A stretch of DNA of 64,000 nucleotides from Hexactinellida sp. DTS-2022 (GCA_028753945.1 JAPNXP010000001.1:1788501-1852500); one strand, 5' to 3'; positions 38,501-41,585 are shown, counted from the stretch's first letter. A program made the numbers and translations. Notes: generated by a model from the sequence alone, not told the origin.

Positions 38501-40231
38501 GATCGCTGAAAGAGTAAATAAAAAAAATGATATATATTTCTCGCTTTTTCTATTCAATTAATATTAATATTAATATATATATAACTTTAAGACGAACAAA
38601 CAGTCCAATAAATCTGTATCTATTATAACTGAGAAAATACGATCCATAGATTTTTAAGATCAGTAAAGGATAATTAATTAATTCTCTGTTGGAACAAATA
38701 TTGTTGACAAGAAATCGATGACACAGCAAATAATAGCAAATAATAATGACACAGCAAATAATAGCAAATAATAATGACACAGCAAATAATGGATATAGTG
38801 ATAATTTTGCCGCTTTAGGTGTGTTCCCGAGCAAATCCCATACAAATTTTATTGGTTTATATAGTGATATCATTATTGGATATAGTGATAATTTGTGCAC
38901 AGATTATACAAAGAATATTTGATTTTTGGCCTTCCTTGGCCCCCATAATTTAATAATTTACAATATAAATATCGTTACCAGTTGAATTCAATAAGAAATT
39001 TGATTATACTTAAGAGAATATATTAGGCCAGGTAAAATAAATTAATTGTTTATCATCCGGATTTTTCAGAAAATACGAACGGCGGACGGGATTTTATTCT
39101 TATTTTTTATTCCCATTAATATGCAAATAACATTATCCTGTGGCAAACAATAAAATGTATTATTTTATTTTATTAGAAAATCACATAACAATGTTTAAAT
39201 TATTAAATAATGCTCTAAAATACAAGACTTATACATTAGGAGTACTTTACACATGTTTATTTATAGCTAATATTTTGTAAGATTATGTTCATAAGATAAT
39301 AATAAAATAAATCCGGATGGGGGGTAAAAATTGGGACGGACGGGGATAATAAACAATTATTTATTTTACATGGCCTTAAAGTACTGACAATGTATACATT
39401 CACATATTAGATGCAGTGATACAGTGGATATAGTGATATAATGGATATAATGATATGTTGATACCAGGCTTTCATCCAGACAAAATTTCCCGCGCGCCTA
39501 GATTTAGTTTGAGCTCGCTCACACGCGCCTAAATTACTCATTTTGTATTACGTCTATGGAAGCATCTCTCGATTTTCGCGCGACTAGAAATGTTTCCTTC
39601 CAAATTTACGCGCCTCCAGGCGCGCCGCATACGCCTGGATGAAACCCTGGTTGATACAGTGTGCCATTTGTAAATACGCTCCTAATCCTGAACTCATCCA
39701 ATGTTAATACGCCTAAATCACAAAATAATGTTAAGGTATAGGAGAGAATTCCAAATTTTCGCGCACCTAAATTAAAATTTTCCAAAAATCATGCTCCAAA
39801 AAAAAGGAGCGTCTCGCGCTCCTGGATAATTCCTTGGTTTGATATACATAGTGATATACATTGGATAGTGATAATTTGGCCAAAAATCCCATGTCCCCAC
39901 CATCATCACTATATCCATTATGTACTGTATTGACCTAGTAGTAATGCAACAGATCTTAATCCTTGTAAATTGTAATGATCCATAGTTTCAATGCTAAATC
40001 AAAATTGCTTACTTTGTCTTGATGGAAGTTACTGAGAATTGGTATCAAGTCTCTCTGAAGAATTCTGGCCTGTCCAAGGTGTCGACGGATGCTCGAGGAA
40101 ACCAACTCGTCGTCTCTGAGGAAACGAATGAGATCCTTGACGCAAGCGAGGCACTCCTCTCCCTTGTAGTAGTTATCTGCATCCCTGGTACCAAGCCCAC
40201 TGTAAGTAGCCAGCAGTTCATCAGTAGCCAT
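3313..40231 (-). CDS. TIMELESS: TIMELESS replication-fork protection protein, complete seven-exon gene (whole span)
   Basis: Partner of TIPIN in the fork protection complex, which travels with the replisome, stabilises stalled forks and supports checkpoint signalling and cohesion. Exons on the minus strand: 40231-40013, 38409-38290, 32961-32695, 10040-9783, 7020-6619, 6275-5862, 5541-3313. These sum to 3909 nt, or 1302 residues plus stop (human about 1208). Every junction has GT-AG borders and joins in phase 0. Order and content match vertebrate TIMELESS from the N-terminal ELLATYSGLG to the acidic tail. Hallmarks include RHSRFGGTY, the LVDSLHLFLRLLEKF helix followed by a KKGRAKKKK patch, and a C-terminal Trp-containing region resembling the PARP1-binding segment. 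Introns are 1603, 5328, 22654, 2762, 343 and 320 bp. Introns 3 and 4 hold five nested genes. Exons were assigned by reading splice sites and homology; no transcript was available. Confidence 0.9.
5862..6275 (-). CDS. TIMELESS: TIMELESS exon 6
   Basis: Residues about 423-560. Acceptor CATGCAG|GTGTAC and donor CTTGAG|GTATTT. Encodes NARILQTNIFYMSEFREMFP and LVDSLHLFLRLLEKFTQ, followed by a lysine-rich stretch; all are recognisable TIMELESS segments. Flanked by the two shortest introns of the gene (343 and 320 bp). Confidence 0.9.
6619..7020 (-). CDS. TIMELESS: TIMELESS exon 5
   Basis: Residues about 289-422. Acceptor CTTTTAG|GTATTT and donor AAGCAG|GTTAGT. Encodes a basic linker (KIPRRKAKKFRP) and the conserved helical block containing LGILEHSYNPFMKSVRGRLL and DTYYLWAIQFFMEFNRLYSF. 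Confidence 0.9.
7250..7413. mobile_element. Short hAT-like element in TIMELESS intron 4
   Basis: Ends CAGGGTTTTTTCTAGG and CCTAGAAAAATCACT are near inverted repeats, and G- and C-runs fill the interior. The flanks AACCTAGG and ACTAGGCG could be a decayed target duplication. The rest of 7414-7898 shows nothing I can identify. Confidence 0.5.
7899..8603 (-). CDS. SAM-domain protein with a PH-like C-terminal half, nested in TIMELESS intron 4
   Basis: A complete 234-residue single-exon frame on the same strand as its host. Residues about 25-95 fit a SAM domain: REWDEKDVSDNFLVPLGF, then TGSVLLSLTDSHLKELGA, then GDRIMFLEYATILHKKK. Residues about 135-205 (HWRVTPQGLRYTS..., DFIDFRFLKDMEVRTSPGF) look like a small beta-rich PH-type fold, but that part is inference. 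A Cys-rich run (CRCC, LCCCRG) separates and interrupts these. I do not recognise a specific orthologue. SAM domains mediate protein-protein interaction, so a scaffold or adaptor role is plausible but unproven. The gene lies wholly between TIMELESS exons 4 and 5, intronless like the other nested genes. Confidence 0.75.
   Translation of the reverse strand: MKSGITYEPRPTISREDADAVLKNLELGKVREWDEKDVSDNFLVPLGFAYCSEVFIENRITGSVLLSLTDSHLKELGAMLLGDRIMFLEYATILHKKKRQQERSATLWEGTTPHLSCAYSDNCFQYLFRYICRCCVAKVHWRVTPQGLRYTSFPAPCKLLGKTERDFIDFRFLKDMEVRTSPGFLCCCRGHSLVIYADDADSNKDGEPTRIQHPEVLRVEEAIRNAWAEARLVD
8604..9030. other. Intronic spacer of TIMELESS intron 4
   Basis: No gene or clear element. AT-rich sequence between the nested SAM gene and a Helitron copy. 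Confidence 0.5.
9031..9703 (+). mobile_element. Non-autonomous Helitron, family A (TC...CTCG) with internal tandem repeats
   Basis: Begins TCTATATTATTAAATCTCGA after an A, runs through a (GT)n tract and TTTGTCCGGATTG, then a minisatellite of roughly 120-bp units marked by GGTAAACAAGTATGCTGAAC. It ends with hairpin GGCCGCACAGCGGCC, a GTCGCAAAGCGAC hairpin and GACCGAAGGGCTCG followed by T. The A|T insertion context, 5' TC and 3' subterminal hairpins are Helitron traits. The last four bases are CTCG rather than the usual CTRR. No Rep/helicase gene is present. It abuts TIMELESS exon 4. Confidence 0.65.
9783..10040 (-). CDS. TIMELESS: TIMELESS exon 4
   Basis: Residues about 203-288. Acceptor TTGTCTAG|CTCTTG and donor TACGAG|GTATGC. 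Encodes LLLYLSSSPDE, LTVLEILYLIFRQ, EKEMKQKKQT and the family signature RHSRFGGTYE. Confidence 0.9.
10041..10700. other. TIMELESS intron 3, left part
   Basis: No gene. From about 10243 (GAGTTGACATCCGCTATCTC) to about 10650 there are scattered pogo-like terminal motifs (GTTCGAGTTAAAG, GAACGTCAACTGTA), probably one decayed MITE. Boundaries are not clear. Confidence 0.35.
10701..11146. mobile_element. pogo/Tigger-type MITE, 446 bp, TA target
   Basis: Ends CAGTCGAACCTCCCCTATCC and CCGGATGTTGGAGGTTTGACTG are imperfect inverted repeats, flanked by TA on both sides (10699-10700 and 11147-11148). No convincing transposase frame inside. It lies just upstream of the nested sulfotransferase. Confidence 0.65.
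11307..12509 (+). CDS. Carbohydrate sulfotransferase (HNK-1/CHST8-14-like), nested antisense in TIMELESS intron 3
   Basis: Golgi type II membrane enzyme that would move sulfate from PAPS to a sugar chain. The 400-residue frame is intact. A single membrane anchor at residues about 5-24 (WILFILIAFVVIQIAVSLLY) follows a short cytosolic tail. The 5'-phosphosulfate loop appears as CLPPKTSSTQW (about 143-153), and the 3'-phosphate site as VRHPFERLVSAFYDKL (about 204-220). The downstream CNPCVLKYDVIMKFETI and FLEFVTYI segments are also typical of this family. Several N-glycosylation sequons follow the anchor. The exact acceptor sugar cannot be told from sequence. It is intronless and on the strand opposite to its host gene. 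Confidence 0.88.
   Translation: MKYKSWILFILIAFVVIQIAVSLLYHQLSPNQKLPAVSEFGFEEYRIEVNAIPGYTWSHYKKEWNGTVLVNYIGGRTLEFSEEYIRTMEGKGNHPMVKMHPEFEERRRRLDHFCQFYPSENNYLSFQIPGRYLYNDFYQIASCLPPKTSSTQWVEIFTTLAEFKEKFSWVRTAVLEYRNLSLAYCLRNEPFIARVFQTYLKFYTVRHPFERLVSAFYDKLRLNSSRYERKYGPLIIEYNYLQGYPTDEAKLTERLREDNASQTEEEWLLSQLKRMKRVGRSFNLTFLEFVTYITKVKNRNDLEQHWRPMVLLCNPCVLKYDVIMKFETIYRDSNYFLNFVAKEKPNGPRVSFPKSKVSITRERCNKEFSNVPPPIRNKLYKMFEEDFIFYNYTTSIENPC
12510..12771. other. Spacer after the nested sulfotransferase
   Basis: No gene or element recognised. Confidence 0.5.
12772..13080. mobile_element. hAT-like element with ATATCG-rich interior
   Basis: Left end CAAGGATTGACATCGATATA and right end TATATCGATGTCAATCGTTG form a 24-bp inverted repeat with one mismatch. 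The interior is mostly repeats of ATATCG and CGATATT. The flanks CTGACTAA and ACTGCTAA resemble each other, but an exact target duplication is not visible. A decayed relative lies at about 40310-40513. Confidence 0.6.
13425..13866. mobile_element. hAT-type element, 442 bp, with GTACGG-type internal repeats
   Basis: Terminal inverted repeat CAGAGTAACCGCGTAC / GTACGCGGTTACTCTG is perfect over 16 bp. The flanks CTACCAAG and CTGCCAAG are an 8-bp target duplication with one mismatch. Subterminal regions on both sides are dense in GTACGG/CCGTAC motifs, likely transposase-binding repeats. The middle is plain AT-rich sequence without a coding frame. Confidence 0.8.
14470..14640 (+). repeat. Dispersed repeat, second copy inside the Ginger-like element
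   Basis: CAAGCTGCTCGTCCGC followed by GTTCTTACAACTTGC, GGCCCTCGCTTGT and TTGTATTTAAATACTGTGG matches, in the same order, the reverse complement of 59700-59560. Family unknown. Confidence 0.55.
16375..16480 (-). mobile_element. Helitron 3'-end fragment
   Basis: CGAGCCCTTCGGTATCGATCGCTTC is the reverse of the family 3' terminus (GACCGAAGGGCTCG), and ACAACAAAATGTTCATATCAGAATT recalls the family body. Truncated. Confidence 0.45.
16971..16998. repeat. Perfect 28-bp palindrome related to the Ginger-like terminal motif
   Basis: The core GGTGTATTCTCGAATACACC is palindromic apart from its two central bases and resembles GGTGTGTTCGCGAACACACC in the terminal repeats at 57188-57345. Confidence 0.45.
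17786..19474 (+). CDS. MATE-family multidrug/toxin extrusion transporter, copy A (nested in TIMELESS intron 3)
   Basis: Proton-coupled exporter of organic cations, animal SLC47-like. The 562-residue single-exon frame is complete. About twelve hydrophobic segments lie between residues 30 and 460, with a last one near 520 (IAIIVVLIAFFAMGLGF), so the topology matches the 13-segment animal form. LEWWTFEIG carries Glu267 and Glu272, the pair equivalent to the coupling glutamates of SLC47A1. GSQMLPIVSLFFTGHIG and SGMDTLCSQAYGAK are family hallmarks. It faces copy B (22444-24129) tail to tail, and the two are almost identical over residues about 19-255. Vertebrate SLC47 genes have many introns; this one has none. 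The substrate cannot be inferred. Confidence 0.92.
   Translation: MQDTVQQKDPLTKKWHRNVLSHWLVNEFITINKLAWPCAITAFGSQMLPIVSLFFTGHIGKGLYLDGAALALSFSNITCKSVAIGFSSGMDTLCSQAYGAKKYRLMGIYFQRAVMISLVSCLPILALCLNAESILIFIRQDPDVAAVAGKYLKILVIANPGIIIYFLSRKFMQAQRVVYPCIVLNVLGNAVNISCHYLLIVRLKWGVEGAAISLSIGYWSLAIFYMMYIRFSSLYRVSWPGWGIDALNGWLHYCKYGVPGLVMFCLEWWTFEIGFLIVGATSADPKVQVGIFSIMLNLSLFIFTIPVGYTIAANVRVGNLLGENNPSLARKVSYLSLFIIFIIGMHFSVGVFLLKSRLPQLFTKDKCIIAGASSTLFITSICQNFDGLRLMSGGIIKGCGRQKIASITNFLVYQLFAMPLAIFLCVVLKMSTKGYWIGMASAIFLQAVVFFALVICTNWRKVADKAQENVGNKPTTLIQNFNQNSHSTALLNTAPKIYAQGKKQGHMIIYGNFTKIAIIVVLIAFFAMGLGFSFNSSSLITPVKNITTTKAVLNSTELSCQY
19750..19917. mobile_element. pogo/Tigger-type MITE, TA target
   Basis: Starts CAGTAACAATAAAATCTCGTT and ends AACGAGGTTTTACTG between TA dinucleotides (19748-49, 19918-19). 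The interior motif GTATTGAAAAGGCATTGAAG is shared with the copies at 25171 and 51994. Confidence 0.7.
19918..20340. other. Spacer between MATE copy A and the retroelement
   Basis: No gene. A run of AAGGCCT direct repeats sits at about 20296-20332, immediately before the retroelement similarity begins. Confidence 0.4.
20360..21810 (+). pseudogene. Decayed Penelope-like retroelement (reverse transcriptase plus GIY-YIG endonuclease)
   Basis: Similarity is spread over all three forward frames, so it is a pseudogene. In order: a conserved lead-in (KTHKDTFPSTL...), YDIKAFYPSIPHDIAFEAF (RT motif with an Asp), then GLPMGLPLAPEIARL (RT fingers/palm motif). Next is YFDN, where an active element would have YxDD. 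At about 21555-21640 comes VYIGQTGATAR, a GIY-YIG-type nuclease motif. RT followed by GIY-YIG is the Penelope-like arrangement. The coding strand is C-rich, unlike its surroundings. It lies in the spacer between the two convergent MATE genes. Termini were not found. Confidence 0.7.
21974..22147. mobile_element. pogo-type MITE, TA target
   Basis: CAGTAGATGTCGGATATAAG at the left and CTTATAACCGGCATCCACTG at the right are inverted repeats, flanked by TA. A second, decayed copy is at 63645-63809. Confidence 0.7.
22444..24129 (-). CDS. MATE-family multidrug/toxin extrusion transporter, copy B (nested in TIMELESS intron 3)
   Basis: 561-residue single-exon transporter, the inverted partner of copy A 3 kb away. 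The same membrane pattern, GSQMLPIVSLFFTGHIG and the LEWWTFEIG glutamates are present. Residues about 19-255 match copy A without a residue difference that I could find, with only scattered silent base changes. Beyond that, substitutions become frequent (SVQIFTIPVG for SLFIFTIPVG, TTLIITAIYQNF for STLFITSICQNF, SIASFAIGLGF for LIAFFAMGLGF). That pattern suggests recent gene conversion of the 5' two-fifths. The N-terminal 18 residues also differ. Both copies look functional. Confidence 0.92.
   Translation of the reverse strand: MQSSMQQKNPSTKNWYRNVLSHWLVNEFITINKLAWPCAITAFGSQMLPIVSLFFTGHIGKGLYLDGAALALSFSNITCKSVAIGFSSGMDTLCSQAYGAKKYRLMGIYFQRAVMISLVSCLPILALCLNAESILIFIRQDPDVAAVAGKYLKILVIANPGIIIYFLSRKFMQAQRVVYPCIVLNVLGNAVNISCHYLLIVRLKWGVEGAAISLSIGYWSLAIFYMMYIRFSSLYRVSWPGWGIDALNGWLHYCKYGVPGLIMLCLEWWTFEIGFLIVGATSADPKVQLGIFSIMLNVSVQIFTIPVGYTIATNVRVGNLLGENNPSLARKVSYLSLFIIFIIGMHFSVGVFLLKSRLPQLFTNDKCIIAGASTTLIITAIYQNFDGFKLMGGGIIKGCGRQKIGSITNFLVYQFFAMPLAIFLCVVLKMSTKGYWIGMASAIFLQAVVFFALVICTNWRKVADEAQENVGNKPTTLIQNSYPDSDSTALLNTAPKIYAQGKRQHMISYGNLTKIAIVIVSIASFAIGLGFSFNSSSLITPLEHFITDKVVLNSTELSCHY
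24130..24899. other. Intronic spacer upstream of MATE copy B
   Basis: No gene or repeat identified, except the 8-bp duplication AACTACAG at 24892-24899 that belongs to the next element. Confidence 0.45.
24900..25165. mobile_element. hAT-type element, 266 bp, perfect 8-bp target duplication
   Basis: CAGAGTGGACCATGGGTC and GACTCATGGTCCACTCTG are inverted repeats (one mismatch), flanked on both sides by AACTACAG. GGGTCA repeats lie near both ends. A longer, interrupted relative begins at 34893. Confidence 0.85.
25171..25372. mobile_element. pogo/Tigger-type MITE interrupted by a 54-bp hAT element
   Basis: Family with CAGTAGAACCTCGTTA-type ends, here CAGTAAACTTCGTAAGTACG at the left and AACGAGGTTCTACTA at the right, between TA dinucleotides. 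The right arm is split by the insertion at 25302-25355. Confidence 0.65.
25302..25355. mobile_element. Miniature hAT element of only 54 bp with perfect 8-bp target duplication
   Basis: Starts CAGTGGC and ends GCCACTG. CTAACGAG occurs immediately before (25294-25301) and after (25356-25363). Removing it restores the continuous AACGAGGTTCTACT arm of the host MITE, which confirms the boundaries. Confidence 0.85.
25612..25986. mobile_element. hAT-type element, 375 bp, with GTTCGTTCA repeats
   Basis: CAGGTAATGAAAGGTTCACG and CGTGAACCTTTCATTGCCTG are a terminal inverted repeat with one mismatch. The flanks ATACTGAT and ATAGTGAT are an 8-bp target duplication with one mismatch. GTTCGTTCAGTTC-type repeats are packed near both ends. 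Confidence 0.82.
26013..26571. mobile_element. Probable hAT-like element, no clear target duplication
   Basis: Starts CAGTGGCGTAACG and ends GTACACCACTG, an imperfect inverted repeat, with G-rich sequence near the start and C-rich sequence near the end. The 8-bp flanks do not match, so the ends may belong to two different copies. Confidence 0.45.
26572..27230. other. Intronic spacer
   Basis: No gene or defined element seen in this AT-rich stretch. Confidence 0.45.
27231..27414. mobile_element. pogo-type MITE, TA target
   Basis: Left end TAGTTGACTCCGCTTAATA and right end TATTAAGCGGAGTATACTG are imperfect inverted repeats inside TA dinucleotides. Internal copies of AAGCGGAGAAAT. Same family as the fragment at positions 1-35. 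Confidence 0.65.
27667..27767. mobile_element. Small pogo-like MITE
   Basis: AAACCTCCCAAAGCGGCAC at the left and GTGCCGCTTTGGGAGGTTT at the right are inverted repeats. The right end continues ACTG-TA as in the other TA-flanked elements. Confidence 0.6.
27768..28510. other. Intronic spacer
   Basis: No gene or element recognised. Confidence 0.4.
28511..28690 (-). mobile_element. Helitron 3'-end fragment with duplicated hairpin
   Basis: Reverse-strand terminus (CTACGGTCTCGGTCGCTTCG) in which a 41-bp block containing GATCGCTTCGCGACGGATGA is repeated in tandem. It is followed by GTTCGTTCGTGGTAGACACTACG and the GCTGCTTCGCAGC hairpin. Truncated at its 5' side. Confidence 0.55.
28729..30082 (+). 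mobile_element. Helitron family B copy, composite, with a nested hAT element
   Basis: 5' region TCTACGTATATATTAAAACG, then TTTGTTTGTCCAGAATTAAG and the body motif ACTGCGACAACGATCTATTGG. The 3' end has hairpins GCCGCACAGCGGC and GTCGCAAAGCGAC and closes with GACCAAAGGGCTCG before T. The exact 5' base is uncertain, and ends may come from related copies. A 307-bp hAT element is inserted inside. Confidence 0.5.
29333..29639. mobile_element. hAT-type element (CAGGCTTTCATCCAGG family), 307 bp
   Basis: Ends CAGGCTTTCATCCAGGC and ...GTAACCCTG, flanked by CTCAGGTG and CTTAGGTG (8 bp, one mismatch). Shares GATTAAGTTTGAGCTTGCTC and TCTCGATTTTCGCG with the copies at 35654 and 39465. Confidence 0.72.
30083..30486. 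other. Spacer between Helitron and nested kinase
   Basis: No gene. ACCACCACCAACTGCGAAGCGATTG at about 30127 resembles the 3' region of the Helitron at 62015-62519, so a short fragment is present. Confidence 0.4.
30487..31431 (-). CDS. AGC-like serine/threonine protein kinase, nested in TIMELESS intron 3
   Basis: The 314-residue frame is intact and consists of little more than a kinase domain. It has the glycine loop GSGGFAEVF (28-36), ATP lysine 50 in YALKIID, and Glu in the C-helix region (NEEVNIH). The catalytic loop YRDLKLEN has Asp144, DFG is at 162-164, the activation segment is TFCGTMEYMSPEML, and DFWSLGVLAYCLL follows. RDLKLEN and the FCGTxEYMxPE activation segment are most like S6K/RSK-type AGC kinases, but the typical C-terminal hydrophobic motif is absent, so the subfamily is uncertain. 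All catalytic residues are present, so activity is expected. It is intronless and on the same strand as the host gene. Confidence 0.88.
   Translation of the reverse strand: MSQWLKILSTMNTVSHNHFYLRYLKKIGSGGFAEVFEVQDSQTQRKYALKIIDKKQIKNSSLLSRLNEEVNIHRSLESPFIIKCHKSWQTEFKLFMLLELAEGGDLFTVWRKHRILPKFSVCKYIAQVASALHYLHKNEMVYRDLKLENILLSNEEEVKLSDFGLAGKLCKGKYDLTFCGTMEYMSPEMLAASFYSHSTDFWSLGVLAYCLLMGRYPYQPEPNYNEMLYKVLSQRPSYSSLDRSCRSLLDGLLEVSAKKRICSFEELKQHSYFRDIDFKSLQDIRGDKFQQIPFSQRNTMQRILHDIHPIRLNL
31432..31834. other. Upstream region of the nested kinase
   Basis: No gene or element recognised. It would contain the kinase promoter, but no specific motif can be supported. Confidence 0.35.
31835..32007. mobile_element. 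pogo/Tigger-type MITE (TTATAACG family), TA target
   Basis: CAGTCAACTCTCATTATAACG and CGTTATAACGGGAGTTCACTG are inverted repeats, with TA on both sides. Interior CGTTATAAGCGG repeats. The same family occurs at 33544-33708. Confidence 0.75.
32008..32694. other. TIMELESS intron 3, right end
   Basis: About 690 bp of AT-rich intron leading back to the exon 3 donor. No gene or element recognised. Confidence 0.4.
32695..32961 (-). CDS. TIMELESS: TIMELESS exon 3
   Basis: Residues about 114-202. Acceptor TTTATTAG|GTAGAG and donor CACCAG|GTAATA. Encodes YYLRDYKEAFA, the HSRQEEDCIAVERVLVILRN segment and DDDCNLHDQLIWNLH, all clear TIMELESS N-terminal motifs. Exon 4 lies 22.7 kb away. Confidence 0.9.
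33035..33534. mobile_element. hAT-like element, 500 bp, G/C-run ends
   Basis: CAGGGGGGGGGTCAAT and ATTGACCCCCCCCTG are inverted repeats. AATAAAA stands directly before and after, a 7-8 bp target duplication. The interior repeats TACCAAGTACT/TACCAGGTACT. No coding sequence. Confidence 0.65.
33544..33708. mobile_element. pogo/Tigger-type MITE (TTATAACG family), TA target
   Basis: CAGTGAACTCCCGTCATAACG and CGTTATAACGAGAGTAACTC...TTCACTG between TA dinucleotides. Close relative of 31835-32007. Confidence 0.72.
34028..34354. mobile_element. hAT-like element with GTCCCGC repeats
   Basis: Ends ATTCTTGCCAAC and GTTGGCAAGTATG are inverted repeats, and CTAAATT occurs exactly before (34021-34027) and after (34355-34361). 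GTCCCGC/GCGGGAC-type repeats fill both subterminal regions. Confidence 0.7.
34362..34892. other. TIMELESS intron 2 spacer
   Basis: No gene. GGCGGCCACTGGCGCC and AAGTGGCGCCATC near 34590-34630 look like hAT-type terminal scraps. Confidence 0.4.
34972..35523. mobile_element. Nested hAT-like element, 552 bp
   Basis: CATAGGCGCCGAAA and TTTCGGTGCCTATG are inverted repeats with one mismatch. The flanks CCCATGAT and CCCATGAC are an 8-bp target duplication with one mismatch. Comparison with the empty site in the copy at 24900 supports the boundaries. Confidence 0.75.
35654..35866. mobile_element. hAT-type element (CAGGCTTTCATCCAGG family), 213 bp
   Basis: Starts CAGGCTTTCATCCAGG and ends CCTGGATAACACCCTG, flanked by a perfect 8-bp duplication ATCATACA. 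Confidence 0.82.
36264..36637. mobile_element. hAT-type element, 374 bp, with GGTCCGGACC-type repeats
   Basis: CAGAGATGCAGC and GCTGCATCTCTG are perfect inverted repeats. The flanks ATACCGAT and ATACGGAT are an 8-bp duplication with one mismatch. GGACCGGTCC/CCAGACCGT motifs are clustered at both ends. Confidence 0.8.
36646..38289. other. TIMELESS intron 2, upstream part
   Basis: No gene. The start carries AACCGAGTTCTACTGTA at about 36697, a pogo-like terminal motif. A hAT-like scrap (GTCTGGCGCCACTGAACTG) is at about 37180. The remainder shows nothing recognisable. Confidence 0.4.
38290..38409 (-). CDS. TIMELESS: TIMELESS exon 2
   Basis: Residues about 74-113. Acceptor CCTCCTAG|GTGCTT and donor TCAGAG|GTATGT. 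Encodes VLRNDVLKLILNLTLPAHQV, matching the human region around LMVNLTQPA. Confidence 0.88.
38717..38788 (+). repeat. Tandem repeat in TIMELESS intron 1
   Basis: TGACACAGCAAATAATAGCA-type unit of about 31 bp repeated two and a half times. It is followed by GGATATAGTGATAAT, which recurs around 38875, 39420-39450 and 39850. Confidence 0.7.
39465..39649. mobile_element. hAT-type element (CAGGCTTTCATCCAGG family), 185 bp, perfect duplication
   Basis: CAGGCTTTCATCCAGAC and GCCTGGATGAAACCCTG are inverted repeats with two mismatches, flanked by GTTGATAC on both sides. A degraded relative follows at about 39715-39835. Inside TIMELESS intron 1. Confidence 0.85.
40013..40231 (-). CDS. TIMELESS: TIMELESS exon 1 (start codon)
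   Basis: Residues 1-73, starting MATDELLATYSGLGTRDADN. Donor GACAAA|GTAAGC. ECLACVKDLIRFLRDDE and LIPILSNFHQDK match the vertebrate N-terminus (ESVKDLIRYLR..., LLPILTQHHQDK) closely, which fixes the true 5' end of the gene 30 kb or more from the large C-terminal exon. Confidence 0.9.
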
Positions 40232-40309
40232 CGAGTAATTCGTCTAATATTTGTTAATATGTGCAATCGACAAATCGATAATTAGTTATGGAAATTTTTG
40301 ATATCTGAT

Positions 40310-40513
40310 ATATTGAGGTCAATCAGTATCTATATCAGTGCTAATTAGCTATGAAAACTTATTGCTAAAACTAATGAGAAATATCGGAAAATATAAAAAT
40401 AGATTGGACATTTCCCATATTTTTTGGAATTCCCGTTATCTATATTTCCGATAAATATCGGAATTAATTATAATTCCGATTTGTCATTCAGATACATATC
40501 TATGTCAACCCTT
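40310..40513. mobile_element. Decayed relative of the ATATCG-type element
   Basis: The right end ACATATCTATGTCAACCCTTG and the interior ATATCGGAAAAT and AAATATCGGAATT repeats match the element at 12772-13080. The left end is degraded. It lies just upstream of the TIMELESS start and downstream of GID4. Confidence 0.45.
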
Positions 40514-40622
40514 GTGCTTAAAACCGAGGCAAATTCGAATATTATATAATTCAATCCATACATTTCAATTAAACAAGCATATTATATCGAACATAAGTCA
40601 GGGGAACATTTTTCGGTTATTT

Positions 40623-41210
40623 TCATTTGAATTGAAAAACCTGTGTGACTCTATCAGGCACGTGATCGAGCGTAAGAGACTGGAACCATTCAGAATTCCT
40701 ATGGAAGTAGTATCCTACAATAGATGCATTACTGCGCTGATAGGAAATATAATAAAACCCTGCGAAAGAAGCTCCGTTGATATCCTTAATTCTGTGGTCT
40801 GGGACCAGAAACTGCTCCTTCCAGCGCATGTACACGTCATCTTGCGATTCGAGTTTCGAGTAATCAAAGTCGTCATTGTTAAAGGATTTAAAATGCCGCG
40901 AGTGAAACGAGGAGAACTTGGACCAGTGTTTCCCGTCCACTTCCTCGTCCGCCTCCCACTTACGTGTCAGGAATGGGTGTTTAGCACTGATTATCTCGCC
41001 TTCGAAGAATGTCGTCATAACTGGATACTGTGTAGTGAGCCCGTGTATCTTGAGAAATCCATTCAGTATGTACTTAGACAAGTCAACGTATTGCAACACG
41101 ACCTCTACATCAAAGCTGTTTCCCTTACACTGCTGGTGACCTTCAAACTTACTACCACTGTACAAGAAGCTGCGAGGATAACCGTGACAGGGGAAAGGAG
41201 ATTGAAGCAT
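40623..41210 (-). CDS. GID4: GID4, substrate receptor of the GID/CTLH ubiquitin ligase
   Basis: Recognises N-terminal proline degrons for the CTLH E3 complex. The 195-residue product begins [11 protein letters not shown]; an in-frame stop lies just upstream. It then follows vertebrate GID4 through the whole beta-barrel: [80 protein letters not shown] and [14 protein letters not shown]. The human protein has about 100 extra N-terminal residues, so this copy is nearly domain-only. It is a single exon. Its 3' end lies 392 bp from the TIMELESS start codon on the same strand. Confidence 0.93.
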   Translation of the reverse strand: MLQSPFPCHGYPRSFLYSGSKFEGHQQCKGNSFDVEVVLQYVDLSKYILNGFLKIHGLTTQYPVMTTFFEGEIISAKHPFLTRKWEADEEVDGKHWSKFSSFHSRHFKSFNNDDFDYSKLESQDDVYMRWKEQFLVPDHRIKDINGASFAGFYYISYQRSNASIVGYYFHRNSEWFQSLTLDHVPDRVTQVFQFK

Positions 41211-41585
41211 CCTAATTCGCAATTCAGGATTAGATTAATCTATAGTCATTTCTCAATAATGTGAGCACATATTTGATGCGGGGTTAATTTATCAGCCGTA
41301 ACTTTCATATTACCAATATTATGCCCTATCTAGATTTAAAACCATATATACAATTACCTCCAGGCCGCAGCAGACAAGTTGTTTTCATTAAAAGTTGGTA
41401 AGAATTAAGCGAAACAAACTCACAAACTCCACGCACGAACAGAAATAGTAAACACATAATTCTCAAAAATCCTACGAAACCGAACTCTCGGAACACAGTT
41501 TTTATGACGTCATCACTACCAGGAAATCCAATTCCTTCAAAAGTGTTTTAAGTCTTATTTTAGGTTAATTCAATTTCGATCATTA
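41211..41585. other. Upstream region of GID4
   Basis: No gene or element recognised. Confidence 0.4.

Noticed and set aside
40045..40266. Overlapping minus-strand frame starting MHILTNIRR
   Set aside because: Shadow frame over TIMELESS exon 1, with no homology; the exon 1 frame matches the family.
40512..41264. 250-residue plus-strand frame
   Set aside because: Antisense of GID4, whose minus-strand frame is strongly conserved.
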